The notes under the pieces were generated by a model that made no database searches, was not told the origin of the DNA, and saw nothing but the letters and a program-made list of their open reading frames with translations. From Pyrolobus sp964613695 (GTDB lineage Archaea > Thermoproteota > Thermoprotei_A > Sulfolobales > Pyrodictiaceae): a DNA stretch of 64,000 bases. Position 1 is the stretch's first letter. Each line of letters begins with the position of its first letter. This document shows, one piece after another, positions 1 through 7,934 of the stretch. The position numbers were made by a program, and so were the translations under genes. The stretch is from NCBI GenBank assembly GCA_964613695.1, contig CAZTIR010000001.1:1-64000 (forward strand). The letters run 5' to 3'.

Positions 1-191
1 ATGGTCCCATCGGCAAGGAGCGAGTGGATAAAAGCGTTGCGGTGGGGCTCGACAACTCGGGAAGTGGAAGGGGTGGTTTGTTTCAGGGGCTGGAAATCTC
101 TTTCTGTGTCGTGGTGTGTTTTTGGGTCTACGGGGGCGTGGGTGGGAAAATAGGGGGGTGGTGGTAGTCTAGTGTGTGAGGCTCTGGGGCT
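1..191. other. Left-edge intergenic region
   Basis: No convincing gene. The plus frame from base 1 is open for only about 50 codons, with poor composition. On the minus strand a TATA-like GCTTTTATCC (about 27-36) lies roughly 20-25 nt before an ATG whose first base is at 10, so a leftward gene may begin just at the window edge. This is inference only. Confidence 0.3.
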
Positions 192-611
192 ATGAATAGG
201 TTTGAGCGTATAATCCTCGAGTATCTGCATACGCTGAAGTGGAGGGAGTTTGTGCTTCGTAGGGGTCGTGCTGCTCTCATCTCCTGTGCTAGCGGCGTCT
301 ATCCCGGTTTTGAGAGTCTTGCGGAGCTGTATAGCCTGCTGGGTGGGCTTGCTAAGAGGCTTGAGAGGGAGGGTGAGGGGCTTAGGGGTGGTGATCCGGC
401 TCTCTGGTTCTTTGCGATGAGGTTTGGTGACGTGGAGAGGGCTGCTAGGGAGCTTGCAGCGGCTTCCGTCGAGGTTCGTGCTGCGGCGGAGGCGTGTTGT
501 GAGGGCGGGTTTAACCTAGGGCATGCTCTTAGCGTTACTACTGCCGCGTGGCGTGATACTGTTACAGCGGCTAGTCTCATAGCTCGTAGGTTGAGTGGGG
601 AGGCTTTCTAG
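192..611 (+). CDS. Hypothetical helical protein upstream of rfcS
   Basis: A 139-residue protein starting at ATG, rich in Ala, Arg and Glu and predicted largely alpha-helical (for example RLEREGEGLRGG near residues 56-67 and a long Ala-rich helix at about 83-105). I see no signal peptide, membrane segment or catalytic motif and do not recognise a family. It ends 72 nt before the clamp-loader small subunit on the same strand, so co-transcription with rfcS is possible. Codon use matches its neighbours, which supports a real gene. Confidence 0.6.
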   Translation: MNRFERIILEYLHTLKWREFVLRRGRAALISCASGVYPGFESLAELYSLLGGLAKRLEREGEGLRGGDPALWFFAMRFGDVERAARELAAASVEVRAAAEACCEGGFNLGHALSVTTAAWRDTVTAASLIARRLSGEAF

Positions 612-682
612 CCTCCTCGTGTCTTACCACGCCTCTCCTTAATACCAGGCTTCTCGTGTAGGCTTTAACCCGGGGTCTCCTG

Positions 683-1669
683 GTGGCGGCGAGTGAGCTT
701 GCCGAGCTACTCTGGGCTGAGAAGTACCGGCCCCGTAGCCTAGACGAGATTGTGAACCAGGAGGAGATTGTGAGGAGGCTGAAGAAGTTCGTTGAGGAGA
801 AGAATATGCCCCATTTGCTGTTCGTCGGGCCCCCGGGCACCGGGAAGACTACCGCGGCGCACGCCCTAGCCCACGACCTCTACGGCGAGAACTATAGGCA
901 GTATATGCTCGAGCTTAACGCGAGCGACGAGAGGGGTATCGAGACGATAAGGACTAAGGTGAAGGAGTTCGCTCGTAGCCGTACCCCGCCCGGCGTGCCC
1001 TTCAAGATAGTCCTGCTGGACGAGGCCGACAACATGACTGCTGATGCTCAGCAGGCTCTAAGGCGCCTCATGGAGATGTACACTGCTACAACCAGGTTCA
1101 TACTCATAGCCAACTACCCGAGCAAGATAATCGAGCCCATACAGTCGAGGTGCGCTGTCTTCCGCTTCACGCCGCTCAAGAAGGAGGATGTGGTTGCGAG
1201 GCTGAAGTGGATATGCGAGAGGGAGCACTGCGAGTACGACGAGGAGGCTCTGGAGACGATATACGAGATCAGCGAGGGGGACATGAGGAAGGCTATAAAC
1301 ATACTCCAGGCGGCTGCTGCCATAGGGAGGGTGACGGTCGAGAACGTCTACAAGGTTGTTGGGCTAGCGCACCCGAGGGAGATCCGAGAGATTATAATGC
1401 TCGCCCTCGACGGCCGCTTCACGGATGCTAGGAAGAAGCTGCGCGAGCTCATGATAAACTATGGGCTCAGCGGCACCGACGTGATCAAGCAGATTCACCG
1501 CGAGATATTCGGGTCGGAGCTGAAGCTCCCCGACGAGGTGAAGGTCATGATTGCGGACTACGCGGGCGAGATACAGTATAGGCTAGTCGAGGGCGCCGAC
1601 GACGAGATACAGCTCAACGCGTTCCTCGCGTGGCTCGCGATGCTGGGCAGGAAGCTGAGGGGCAGGTAG
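683..1669 (+). CDS. rfcS: Replication factor C small subunit
   Basis: AAA+ clamp-loader small subunit (328 aa, GTG start) that, with RfcL, opens PCNA and loads it on primed DNA using ATP. Visible motifs: N-terminal WAEKYRP box (11-17), Walker A GPPGTGKTT (49-57), Walker B LLDEAD (111-116), the SRC arginine-finger motif (155-157), then the lid and collar helices. Length is typical of the family. Many archaeal RfcS genes are split by inteins at the P-loop; this one is not. rfcL follows 102 nt downstream on the same strand, the usual archaeal pairing. Confidence 0.97.
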   Translation: MAASELAELLWAEKYRPRSLDEIVNQEEIVRRLKKFVEEKNMPHLLFVGPPGTGKTTAAHALAHDLYGENYRQYMLELNASDERGIETIRTKVKEFARSRTPPGVPFKIVLLDEADNMTADAQQALRRLMEMYTATTRFILIANYPSKIIEPIQSRCAVFRFTPLKKEDVVARLKWICEREHCEYDEEALETIYEISEGDMRKAINILQAAAAIGRVTVENVYKVVGLAHPREIREIIMLALDGRFTDARKKLRELMINYGLSGTDVIKQIHREIFGSELKLPDEVKVMIADYAGEIQYRLVEGADDEIQLNAFLAWLAMLGRKLRGR

Positions 1670-1771
1670 CGCCGGGCCCCCGCAGGCTCTTTACAGGGTG
1701 GGCTGGCTGGGCCGCCCCTCCTGGCTTAAAAGGGCGTCGCGGGGTACTCACCGGGTGGGGTCTGGTAGACT

Positions 1772-3295
1772 GTGGTTTCAAGCGAGCACCTCCCCTGGGT
1801 GATCAAGTATAGGCCTAAGTGCATAGAGCCTAAGCCCGGCTGCCCGATGCACGTGGTGGATCAGGAGCAGGCTAAGAAGCTGTTCATACCCTGGCTTCGC
1901 CAGTGGCTCTCGGGGAAGCCCCCGGAGAAGAAGGCGGCCCTCTTCTACGGGCCCGCTGGCTGCGGGAAGACTAGTCTCGTGGAGGCGGCGGCCCACGAGT
2001 ATAACCTCGAGCTTGTGGAGATGAACGCCTCTGATTTCAGGAGGAAGGAGGATATCGAGAGGGTTGCGAAGGTGGCGGCCACCCAGATGAGCCTCTTCGG
2101 CCGCAAGAAGATAATACTCCTGGACGAGGTTGACGGCATCTCCGGCACGGCTGATAAAGGCGGGCTGGACGCTGTCCTCCACCTCATCGAGGTTACGAGG
2201 CACCCGGTTGTGATGACAGCCAATGATCCGTGGGATCAGAAGCTGCGGCCTCTTAGAGAGGCTAGCCTAATGGTGCCGTTCTACAGGCTTAGCGAGAGGC
2301 ACATGGTTGAGGTGCTCGCCAGGATATGTAAGCTTGAGAACGTGGAGTGCGAGATGGAGGCTTTGGAGCTGTTGGCCAAGAAGGCTGAGGGCGACCTACG
2401 CTCCGCGATCAACGATCTGCAGGCTATCGCGGAGGGCTACGGGAGGGTGACGAAGGATCTCGTGCAGCACCTGGTGGCTAGCAGGGATAGGGAGTACACA
2501 CCCTACGAGATGCTAGACCACCTCTTCAAGTCGAAGTACGCGTGGCAGGCTAAGAGGGCCGTCAGCCACGCGAACCTAGACTACGAGACGCTCCTCGAGT
2601 GGATTAACGAGAACATCGCGGTGGCGTACGACGACCCCGAGGACGTCTGGAGGGCTCACGAGGCCCTAGCGAGGGCCGACCAGTACCTAGGGAGGATTAG
2701 GAGGAGCCTAGACTGGAGCCTCCTGAGCTACGTCTTCGACCTAGCGGGCCCCGGCGTGGCGCTGGCGAGGAAGCGTAGCAAGTGGCGCTTCCGCTACAAG
2801 TTCCAGTACCCGGAGAAGATCAAGCTAATGGCGCAGACGAAGGAGCAGAGGGAGCTCAGGGAGGCTATAGCAGCCCACCTGGCCCCCAAGCTCCTGGTCT
2901 CGAAGACGAGGTTCAGGAGCGAGATACTACCATACCTCCAGATAATATTCAGGTACAACCCGAGGTACGCCGCGAGACTAGCAATAGGCTACAACCTGAC
3001 CGAGAGGATGGTGAAGTACCTGGCAGGCCCCGCGGCGAGCGAGGTACTCGAGCACATGAGACTACTCCTAATGAGGCTGGAGAAGCCCGAGAAGCCCACC
3101 GTAGCCGCTAGGGAAGAGAAGATAACAGCGGCGAGAACAACGGCAACCACAACCCCGACCACCATGGCCGCGCGCACCGCAACAACCCACTCCACCACGA
3201 GAACGAGGACGACTAGGACCACCAGGAGGACGGGGACCAGGAGGAGTAGGAGGAGGGGCACGGGCGGCACAGGGAGGCAAAAGACGCTATTCTAG
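1772..3295 (+). CDS. rfcL: Replication factor C large subunit
   Basis: Large AAA+ subunit of the clamp loader (507 aa, GTG start giving MVSSEHLPWVIKYRP). Walker A GPAGCGKTS (60-68), Walker B LLDEVD (116-121), and an N-x-A-S-D sensor-like stretch near 85-88. The last about 60 residues are a low-complexity Thr/Arg-rich tail ending in RQKTLF; QKTLF at 503-507 is a terminal PIP-box-like motif for PCNA contact, as known at RfcL C-termini in other archaea. The Thr/Arg composition is unusual, since most RfcL tails are Lys/Glu rich. It follows rfcS and converges with rpl37ae. Confidence 0.96.
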   Translation: MVSSEHLPWVIKYRPKCIEPKPGCPMHVVDQEQAKKLFIPWLRQWLSGKPPEKKAALFYGPAGCGKTSLVEAAAHEYNLELVEMNASDFRRKEDIERVAKVAATQMSLFGRKKIILLDEVDGISGTADKGGLDAVLHLIEVTRHPVVMTANDPWDQKLRPLREASLMVPFYRLSERHMVEVLARICKLENVECEMEALELLAKKAEGDLRSAINDLQAIAEGYGRVTKDLVQHLVASRDREYTPYEMLDHLFKSKYAWQAKRAVSHANLDYETLLEWINENIAVAYDDPEDVWRAHEALARADQYLGRIRRSLDWSLLSYVFDLAGPGVALARKRSKWRFRYKFQYPEKIKLMAQTKEQRELREAIAAHLAPKLLVSKTRFRSEILPYLQIIFRYNPRYAARLAIGYNLTERMVKYLAGPAASEVLEHMRLLLMRLEKPEKPTVAAREEKITAARTTATTTPTTMAARTATTHSTTRTRTTRTTRRTGTRRSRRRGTGGTGRQKTLF

Positions 3296-3330
3296 AGGAG
3301 GCGCCGCGATAACCCTGTTTTACCGGCTCC

Positions 3331-3606
3331 TCACTCCTCCCTCACGACAACCTTTGGGAAGTGCTTGTTGAGCCCGGTTCTAGGCACGTAGGCGCCGCCA
3401 GCCCATACGGCCCCGCACTTCTCGCACTTCCAGATGCCGACGCTAATCCTCTTGATGTGGCCGCGTGCGCCGCAGAAGGGGCACGGCATGTTCTTCTGCG
3501 CGTCGTACCTCCTCTCCATGACCTCCTTCCAGCGCTTCCTCAGAGTCGAGCCGTAGCGGGCTCCGAACCTACCAGCTATGCCGACGACCCTCGTCCTCTT
3601 GCCCAT
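3331..3606 (-). CDS. rpl37ae: 50S ribosomal protein L37Ae
   Basis: Zinc-ribbon ribosomal protein of the large subunit (about 91 aa). The core GIAGRFGARYG is followed by CPFCGARG and CEKCGAVW, giving a four-cysteine zinc site typical of L37Ae. I chose the ATG giving MGKRTRVVG at 3606 rather than the in-frame GTG at 3624 because it matches the usual N-terminus and leaves a short leader after the TATA box at 3641-3649. It closes the exosome superoperon downstream of rrp42, an arrangement known in many archaea. Confidence 0.95.
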   Translation of the reverse strand: MGKRTRVVGIAGRFGARYGSTLRKRWKEVMERRYDAQKNMPCPFCGARGHIKRISVGIWKCEKCGAVWAGGAYVPRTGLNKHFPKVVVREE

Positions 3607-3640
3607 TACAGACCCCTGGTCCACGCCTAGAAGGTGACGG

Positions 3641-3649
3641 TTTTTATAG
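3641..3649 (-). promoter_or_regulatory. TATA box of rpl37ae
   Basis: On the minus strand the sequence reads CTATAAAAA, centred about 26 nt before a predicted start site near 3619, with the ATG at 3606. It lies in the 145-nt gap after rrp42, so rpl37ae probably has its own promoter despite its place in the superoperon. Confidence 0.6.
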
Positions 3650-3751
3650 GAGGCGGGCCGGGTCGGTGATCGAGGGCTTCTTCACCAGGTCAGGCGCGTT
3701 AGCATTCTTCAACCCCGGCCCGGGTTTCCTGGAGAAACGCGGGTGGAGGGT

Positions 3752-4732
3752 TTACCCTCTCTCGCTCTCGCCGCCGCCCTCCATCTCGTAGGTTGGCTCC
3801 TCGGCCGCCTCCTCTAACCCCCTCGTCGGCGAGACTATCCTGGCCTCTATGGTCGGCTCTAGTAGCTCGCCCTTCTCTATGATCTCTTTGAGCAGCTTCT
3901 CCCTATAGGGCTTGACCCTCTCCTCTAGCACGCGGTGCAACTGCCTCGAGAGGTTTAGAGCCATGCCTACGGCCTTGTTAACCTCGTCCTCGCTCATGTA
4001 CCCCATTCCCATCATCTGCATGCCGGCTATCCGCGAGTCCTCCGAGACAGCCACCCCGAGCCTCACGTCAGCCACCAGCTCCTCCTCGAAGGAGGGGTCT
4101 ACGATGAGCCTATCACCTATCTTGGCCACGGTGACCGTGACCACCTGGTGGTTGAGCGGGAGTAGGCTAGCGTAGCGCCCCCTCTCTATGCGGAATGCGT
4201 CACCCTCCCTCCTGACCACCGGCACCCTCGTGGTCATGAGGGCCGCCATCGTGGCCAGCATCGAGGCGTCCAGGAGGTTGCCGGCGTGGTTAAGCACGTA
4301 GATGTCGACGTATATCCTCCACACAGCCTCCCCAGGCTCTATCACAAGCCTGTCGAGCGCCACAACCCCAATCTCTCTCAGGGAGCGGTCAACGACCCTC
4401 GCTAGCTCGATGGCGTTCTCGTCGGGGGGCCCGGGCTCGAAGACGGGGGAAGCCAGGGGCACGAACTCCGCGTGAACCACTAGTATGCCCTCGTCGGGCG
4501 TGTCTGGGAAGGGCTTCGCGATATCCATCTTGACGCCCGCGAGCACCATGGTGTCCCCGAGCTTCACTAGGGCCGAGCCCTCGGCCTTGCCCACGTAGCC
4601 GGGCTGCACCTCGATACTCCGGTACTGGTCTAGCCTCCTGCCGTCGAGCCTAGCGCCCCTCTCCAGGAGAGCCTCGATAGTCTTCTTCTCGAGCACCGGG
4701 ACCACGGGCAGCATCCACGGCGTTACACTCAC
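3752..4732 (-). CDS. rrp42: Exosome complex subunit Rrp42
   Basis: RNase PH-fold subunit, catalytically inactive itself, that forms the hexameric ring of the archaeal exosome with Rrp41 (3'-5' phosphorolytic RNA decay and tailing). 326 aa from GTG. The segment ARLDGRRLDQYR at about 27-38 and the RNase PH fold with NAIELARVVDRSLRE match Rrp42. The last about 25 residues form a Glu/Gly-rich tail. It lies 14 nt after rrp41 and co-operonic expression is very likely. A hairpin-like GAGGG-TTTA-CCCTC at the stop codon may help termination. Confidence 0.96.
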   Translation of the reverse strand: MSVTPWMLPVVPVLEKKTIEALLERGARLDGRRLDQYRSIEVQPGYVGKAEGSALVKLGDTMVLAGVKMDIAKPFPDTPDEGILVVHAEFVPLASPVFEPGPPDENAIELARVVDRSLREIGVVALDRLVIEPGEAVWRIYVDIYVLNHAGNLLDASMLATMAALMTTRVPVVRREGDAFRIERGRYASLLPLNHQVVTVTVAKIGDRLIVDPSFEEELVADVRLGVAVSEDSRIAGMQMMGMGYMSEDEVNKAVGMALNLSRQLHRVLEERVKPYREKLLKEIIEKGELLEPTIEARIVSPTRGLEEAAEEPTYEMEGGGESERG

Positions 4733-4746
4733 GGCTGCGGCACCCC

Positions 4747-5493
4747 CTACGCTGGTGGAAGCTCCGCGTACTTCCTCCTAAGAGCCTCGCGCTGCATCTT
4801 GTATATCACCTCTATACCCTTCCTTGCGAGCTCCATAGCCCTCCTAAACTCCTCGCCCGTCAACACCCCGTTGAGCTGCAGTAGCGTCACCCAGCCCAAC
4901 CCCGGCGCCATGGCTACAGGCATATCGGCCTCGCCGTACTCGTCCTCGAGCTGGTCTATGTCGAGGACCAGGACCCCCTGCACCTTACCCACCGCGACGC
5001 CGGCAACCAAGTCCCTCATCTGTATCCCCGCGTCGGCCAACGCCAGGCTAGCCGCTGTGACCGCAGCCGTCCTCGTACCCCCGTCGGCCTCTATAATCTC
5101 GATGAACACGTCTATCGTGGTCCTCGGGTAGAGGTTGGTGAAGACCACTGACTCGAGAGCCTCACGTATAACCTTCGAGAGCTCTATCTCGCGCCTCGTC
5201 GGCGCAGGGCTCTTCCTCTCGTCGGTCGAGAAGGGCGCCATGTGATACCTGCAGCGTATAAGGGCGCGGTCCGGTAGAGCCATGTGCTTTGGGTGGACCT
5301 CGCGGGGGCCGTAGACGGCCGCCATCACCCTAGTCCTGCCGTACTCGACGTAAGCGGAGCCATCCGCGTTGCTGAGCACACCAACCTCCATCCTGATGGG
5401 CCTCAGCTCCTCCGGGGCCCTGCCATCGTGGCGTACTATGCGGCCGTCGCTAGTCTTCGTTATCAGCGGCACGGGCGGCTCTCGCTTAGCCAC
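4747..5493 (-). CDS. rrp41: Exosome complex exonuclease Rrp41
   Basis: Catalytic RNase PH-type subunit of the exosome (248 aa, GTG start). Shows RPIRMEVGVLSNADGSAYVEYG near 31-52 and the active-site segment LDIDQLEDEYGEADMP, with aspartates at about 184 and 190 equivalent to the catalytic pair of archaeal Rrp41. It overlaps the end of rrp4 by 8 nt, indicating translational coupling, and is followed by rrp42, its ring partner. Confidence 0.97.
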   Translation of the reverse strand: MAKREPPVPLITKTSDGRIVRHDGRAPEELRPIRMEVGVLSNADGSAYVEYGRTRVMAAVYGPREVHPKHMALPDRALIRCRYHMAPFSTDERKSPAPTRREIELSKVIREALESVVFTNLYPRTTIDVFIEIIEADGGTRTAAVTAASLALADAGIQMRDLVAGVAVGKVQGVLVLDIDQLEDEYGEADMPVAMAPGLGWVTLLQLNGVLTGEEFRRAMELARKGIEVIYKMQREALRRKYAELPPA

Positions 5494-6202
5494 GTCTAAC
5501 CCCCCGTCTCCTCAACTCCTCCTCGATAAAAGCGCGGACCCGGTCTGTTAAACCGGTGGTGTGCGCCTCCCTCTCAATCTTCTTCACCGCGAGGACGAGC
5601 ACCTCCTCCACGTCCTTCTCCGGGCATTGTATCAGCACGCGCCCATTCTGCCCCACGACTATGTTGCAGCCGGTGAGGCTCGTCATCATGCTTAGCATGG
5701 AGCCCCTCTTGCCTATTATCCTGGGGACTCTGGAGGGCTTAACCTCGACTATGGAGCCGGTGACTATCTTACCCAGCCCCTTGCCCTTCACGGTGAGGTA
5801 GGGGTCGTGGGTCCTATCGAAGGACACCACCTTGGCTACGATATAGTCGCCTATCTGGTAGTAGCGTAGGAGGTCGTCCGTGGCGGGGTTGAAGGGCTTG
5901 TCCAGAGCCTCCTGCACCGTGAGTATGGCCGTGTAGGGTGAGCGTATGTCAACCTCCCAGTGGGTAACCCCCGCGTCGACAATCAAGCCTATCACAATGT
6001 CGCCGGGCTTGGGTATATAGGGGCCCTCGAGGGGTATCACGCCAACCTTATTATCCTGAATGTCCGCGAGGCCGAGTATCGTGGAGTAGAGCTGGTTCCC
6101 CCTCTTCTCGACGAATGGAGACGCTGGCTCGACGTCCGGTCCCTCTGCTAGAAGCTGGCCGGGCACCACGACGTCACGATGCTGTACGAATATGCGCGCC
6201 AC
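5486..6202 (-). CDS. rrp4: Exosome RNA-binding subunit Rrp4
   Basis: Cap subunit of the exosome that binds and admits RNA to the Rrp41/Rrp42 ring. 238 aa from GTG. Order of domains: N-terminal beta domain with the VVPGQLLAEG motif, S1 domain (about 60-140, GDIVIGLIVDAGVTHWEVDI), then a KH domain with IIGKRGSM (GxxG loop) around 160-170. It is flanked by SBDS and rrp41 in the conserved superoperon order. Confidence 0.96.
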   Translation of the reverse strand: MARIFVQHRDVVVPGQLLAEGPDVEPASPFVEKRGNQLYSTILGLADIQDNKVGVIPLEGPYIPKPGDIVIGLIVDAGVTHWEVDIRSPYTAILTVQEALDKPFNPATDDLLRYYQIGDYIVAKVVSFDRTHDPYLTVKGKGLGKIVTGSIVEVKPSRVPRIIGKRGSMLSMMTSLTGCNIVVGQNGRVLIQCPEKDVEEVLVLAVKKIEREAHTTGLTDRVRAFIEEELRRRGVRRG

Positions 6203-6218
6203 GGTCCACGCACCCCGG

Positions 6219-6926
6219 CTAGACCACCGACACTATCTTCACATCAACCTCGCCGCGTGTAAGCTTATTCAACCTGTCTATAACCTCCTGCTGCATCCCA
6301 GCAGGTATCTCCAGCTCCGCTACAAGACTCCCATCCGTCTTCCAGTCCATGCTCTTAACCTCGCCGAGCCTCTGGAGCTCACCATAGACTCGTGGAGCGT
6401 AGGCCGGGGGCACCCGGATCCGGAGGAGGGCGCGGGCGACCTTCAGGGGGAGTATACGCTGAAGAGCCTTGATTATCTGCATCGCCTGCTCCTCAACAGG
6501 CTTGAAGGGGTCTACGCCTACCCCAGCCTCCTCCATCGCAGCCTCTATCCTCTGGGGAGGCACCGGTAGCTTAGTGCGCGCGTCCACCGCGTTACGCGCT
6601 ATGAAGTTGATTATCTGCTTCTTCTTCTGCTCTATAAGCCTCCTCCTCTGCTCCGCCGTCATCTGAATCTCTCCGCGCTTGACTATCTCCACCGCTATCC
6701 TCTTCGGATCGTCTGTGCCAAAAACCCTCCTCAACTCCTCGGGGCTGGCCTTCAAAGCCCTCCTAACATCACGGTAGACGTAGTCGCCCACAAGGAGCTC
6801 GTCCGGGTCGACCTGCTTGCCCTCGCGCAGCTTCATAGCCGCCTCCGGGTTGACCAGGACCTCGAACCTCTTGCCCCCCACCTCCAGCCTCGCTATGACA
6901 TGCTCCTGCTCCCTACGCCTACCCAT
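6219..6926 (-). CDS. SBDS/Sdo1 ribosome maturation protein
   Basis: Orthologue of the Shwachman-Bodian-Diamond protein, which acts in late large-subunit maturation (with EF-2-like GTPases in eukaryotes). 235 aa from the ATG giving MGRRREQEHVIARLEVGGKRFEV; an upstream in-frame start at 6980 would overlap psmA and adds residues unlike the family. Conserved parts: the N-terminal FYSH domain (VLVNPEAAMKLREGK), a central helical domain with RRRLIEQKKKQIINFIARNAVD, and a C-terminal ferredoxin-like domain. It sits between psmA and rrp4, as in most archaea. Confidence 0.95.
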   Translation of the reverse strand: MGRRREQEHVIARLEVGGKRFEVLVNPEAAMKLREGKQVDPDELLVGDYVYRDVRRALKASPEELRRVFGTDDPKRIAVEIVKRGEIQMTAEQRRRLIEQKKKQIINFIARNAVDARTKLPVPPQRIEAAMEEAGVGVDPFKPVEEQAMQIIKALQRILPLKVARALLRIRVPPAYAPRVYGELQRLGEVKSMDWKTDGSLVAELEIPAGMQQEVIDRLNKLTRGEVDVKIVSVV

Positions 6927-6976
6927 GACGAGGCTCCCGCTACAATAATGGGCTGGTGTAGGGTTTAGACGCTGAC

Positions 6977-7681
6977 TCACACCTTGGCTAGAAGCTTCTC
7001 CCGCTCCTCGCGCCCAAGCTTCCTGAAGACGCCGGTCTTGACGTCAGCGACCCCTATCTCTATCAGCTCGGGGCCAGGCTTCTGCTCCGTGCTCTTCATG
7101 AGTGCTCTCAACGCTAGAAGTATTGCATCCTCTAGGCTGAGATCCTCGCGGTACTCCTTCTCTAGCACCTCGTAGGCCGGCCCCGAGCCGCTGCCGAGGG
7201 CCACCGCCTTGTAGCCAAAGTACTGGCCGCTGGGCTCCGCGACGTAGAGAGCAGGGCCGTTGTCGTCGACACCACCTATTATAATCGCTACCCCGAAGGG
7301 CCTAACGCCGCCGAACTGCGTGTAGCTCTGCATCACGTCGCAGACTTGCCTAGTCAGGTACTCTACCGTGATCTTCTCGCCGTATAGGAGCTTGTGGCGT
7401 ATGGCGACCAGTCTCGCGTAGTCGATCAGTATCCTGCCGTCGCCGCCCAGCCCGACGCTACTAGCCCCGATGTGCTCGTCAACCCTCATTATCTTCTCCA
7501 TCTGCTCCATGTCGGCCAAGGGGGCCGTCTTCCTCTTCTCGGCTACGAGGACGACACCCTCCCTAACCCTCACGCCTATAGCAGTCCAGCCCCTCCTCAC
7601 AGCCTCGAAGGCGTACTCCACCTGGAAGAGCCTACCATCCGGCGAGAACATCGCGGTGCTACGATCATACCCCATTACCAT
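6977..7681 (-). CDS. psmA: Proteasome subunit alpha
   Basis: Structural alpha-ring subunit of the 20S proteasome, which gates substrate entry. The signature GYDRSTAMFSPDGRLFQVEY near the N-terminus and the YLTRQVCDVMQSYTQFGG segment identify it. The start is uncertain: ATG at 7681 (MVMGYDR) is given here, but TTG at 7702 (MGFPQSPMVMGYDR) would give the usual length of residues before GYDR. A TATA-like CTTCTTTAAC (7738-7747) would start transcription near 7715, which favours the TTG. The beta subunit is not in the window. Confidence 0.95.
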   Translation of the reverse strand: MVMGYDRSTAMFSPDGRLFQVEYAFEAVRRGWTAIGVRVREGVVLVAEKRKTAPLADMEQMEKIMRVDEHIGASSVGLGGDGRILIDYARLVAIRHKLLYGEKITVEYLTRQVCDVMQSYTQFGGVRPFGVAIIIGGVDDNGPALYVAEPSGQYFGYKAVALGSGSGPAYEVLEKEYREDLSLEDAILLALRALMKSTEQKPGPELIEIGVADVKTGVFRKLGREEREKLLAKV

Positions 7682-7934
7682 TGGTGACTGTGGGAACCCC
7701 AAGACTAACTCCCTCAACCCCAGCACCAGCCCACGGAGTTAAAGAAGTGACCCGGCCCACAACCCGCAAGGCAAGAGGCTCGCCACACGCCCCACGAGGG
7801 CCCAAAGCTCGCTGCCGGGCGGCGGGGGCTCGGCATCCCCGCTATCCTCACCGCGGGCTAGGCTCGGCGCCTAGCCCGTTCAGCCCTTCTAAGCGTCACC
7901 ACAGCCCCCGGCCACTATACGCCCCGACCCTCGC
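7682..7934. other. GC-rich intergenic region with hairpin
   Basis: A gap between the RNA methyltransferase and psmA. It is markedly more GC rich than the genes around it and holds a strong inverted repeat, GGGCTAGG-7 nt-CCTAGCCC at 7855-7877, which could be a terminator hairpin or part of a structured RNA. The psmA promoter (TATA-like, 7738-7747) lies at its left end. I found no tRNA cloverleaf, C/D box pair or convincing reading frame. Confidence 0.4.

Noticed and set aside
1..153. 50-codon plus-strand frame starting with the first ATG
   Set aside because: Poor composition, no motif, immediately at the window edge; more likely promoter DNA.
683..1669. Intein in rfcS (and PolB1)
   Set aside because: P-loop and polymerase motifs are uninterrupted and lengths are normal.
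4799..5131. Plus-strand ORFs antisense to rrp41/rrp42
   Set aside because: Ser/Thr-rich shadow translations of confident minus-strand genes.
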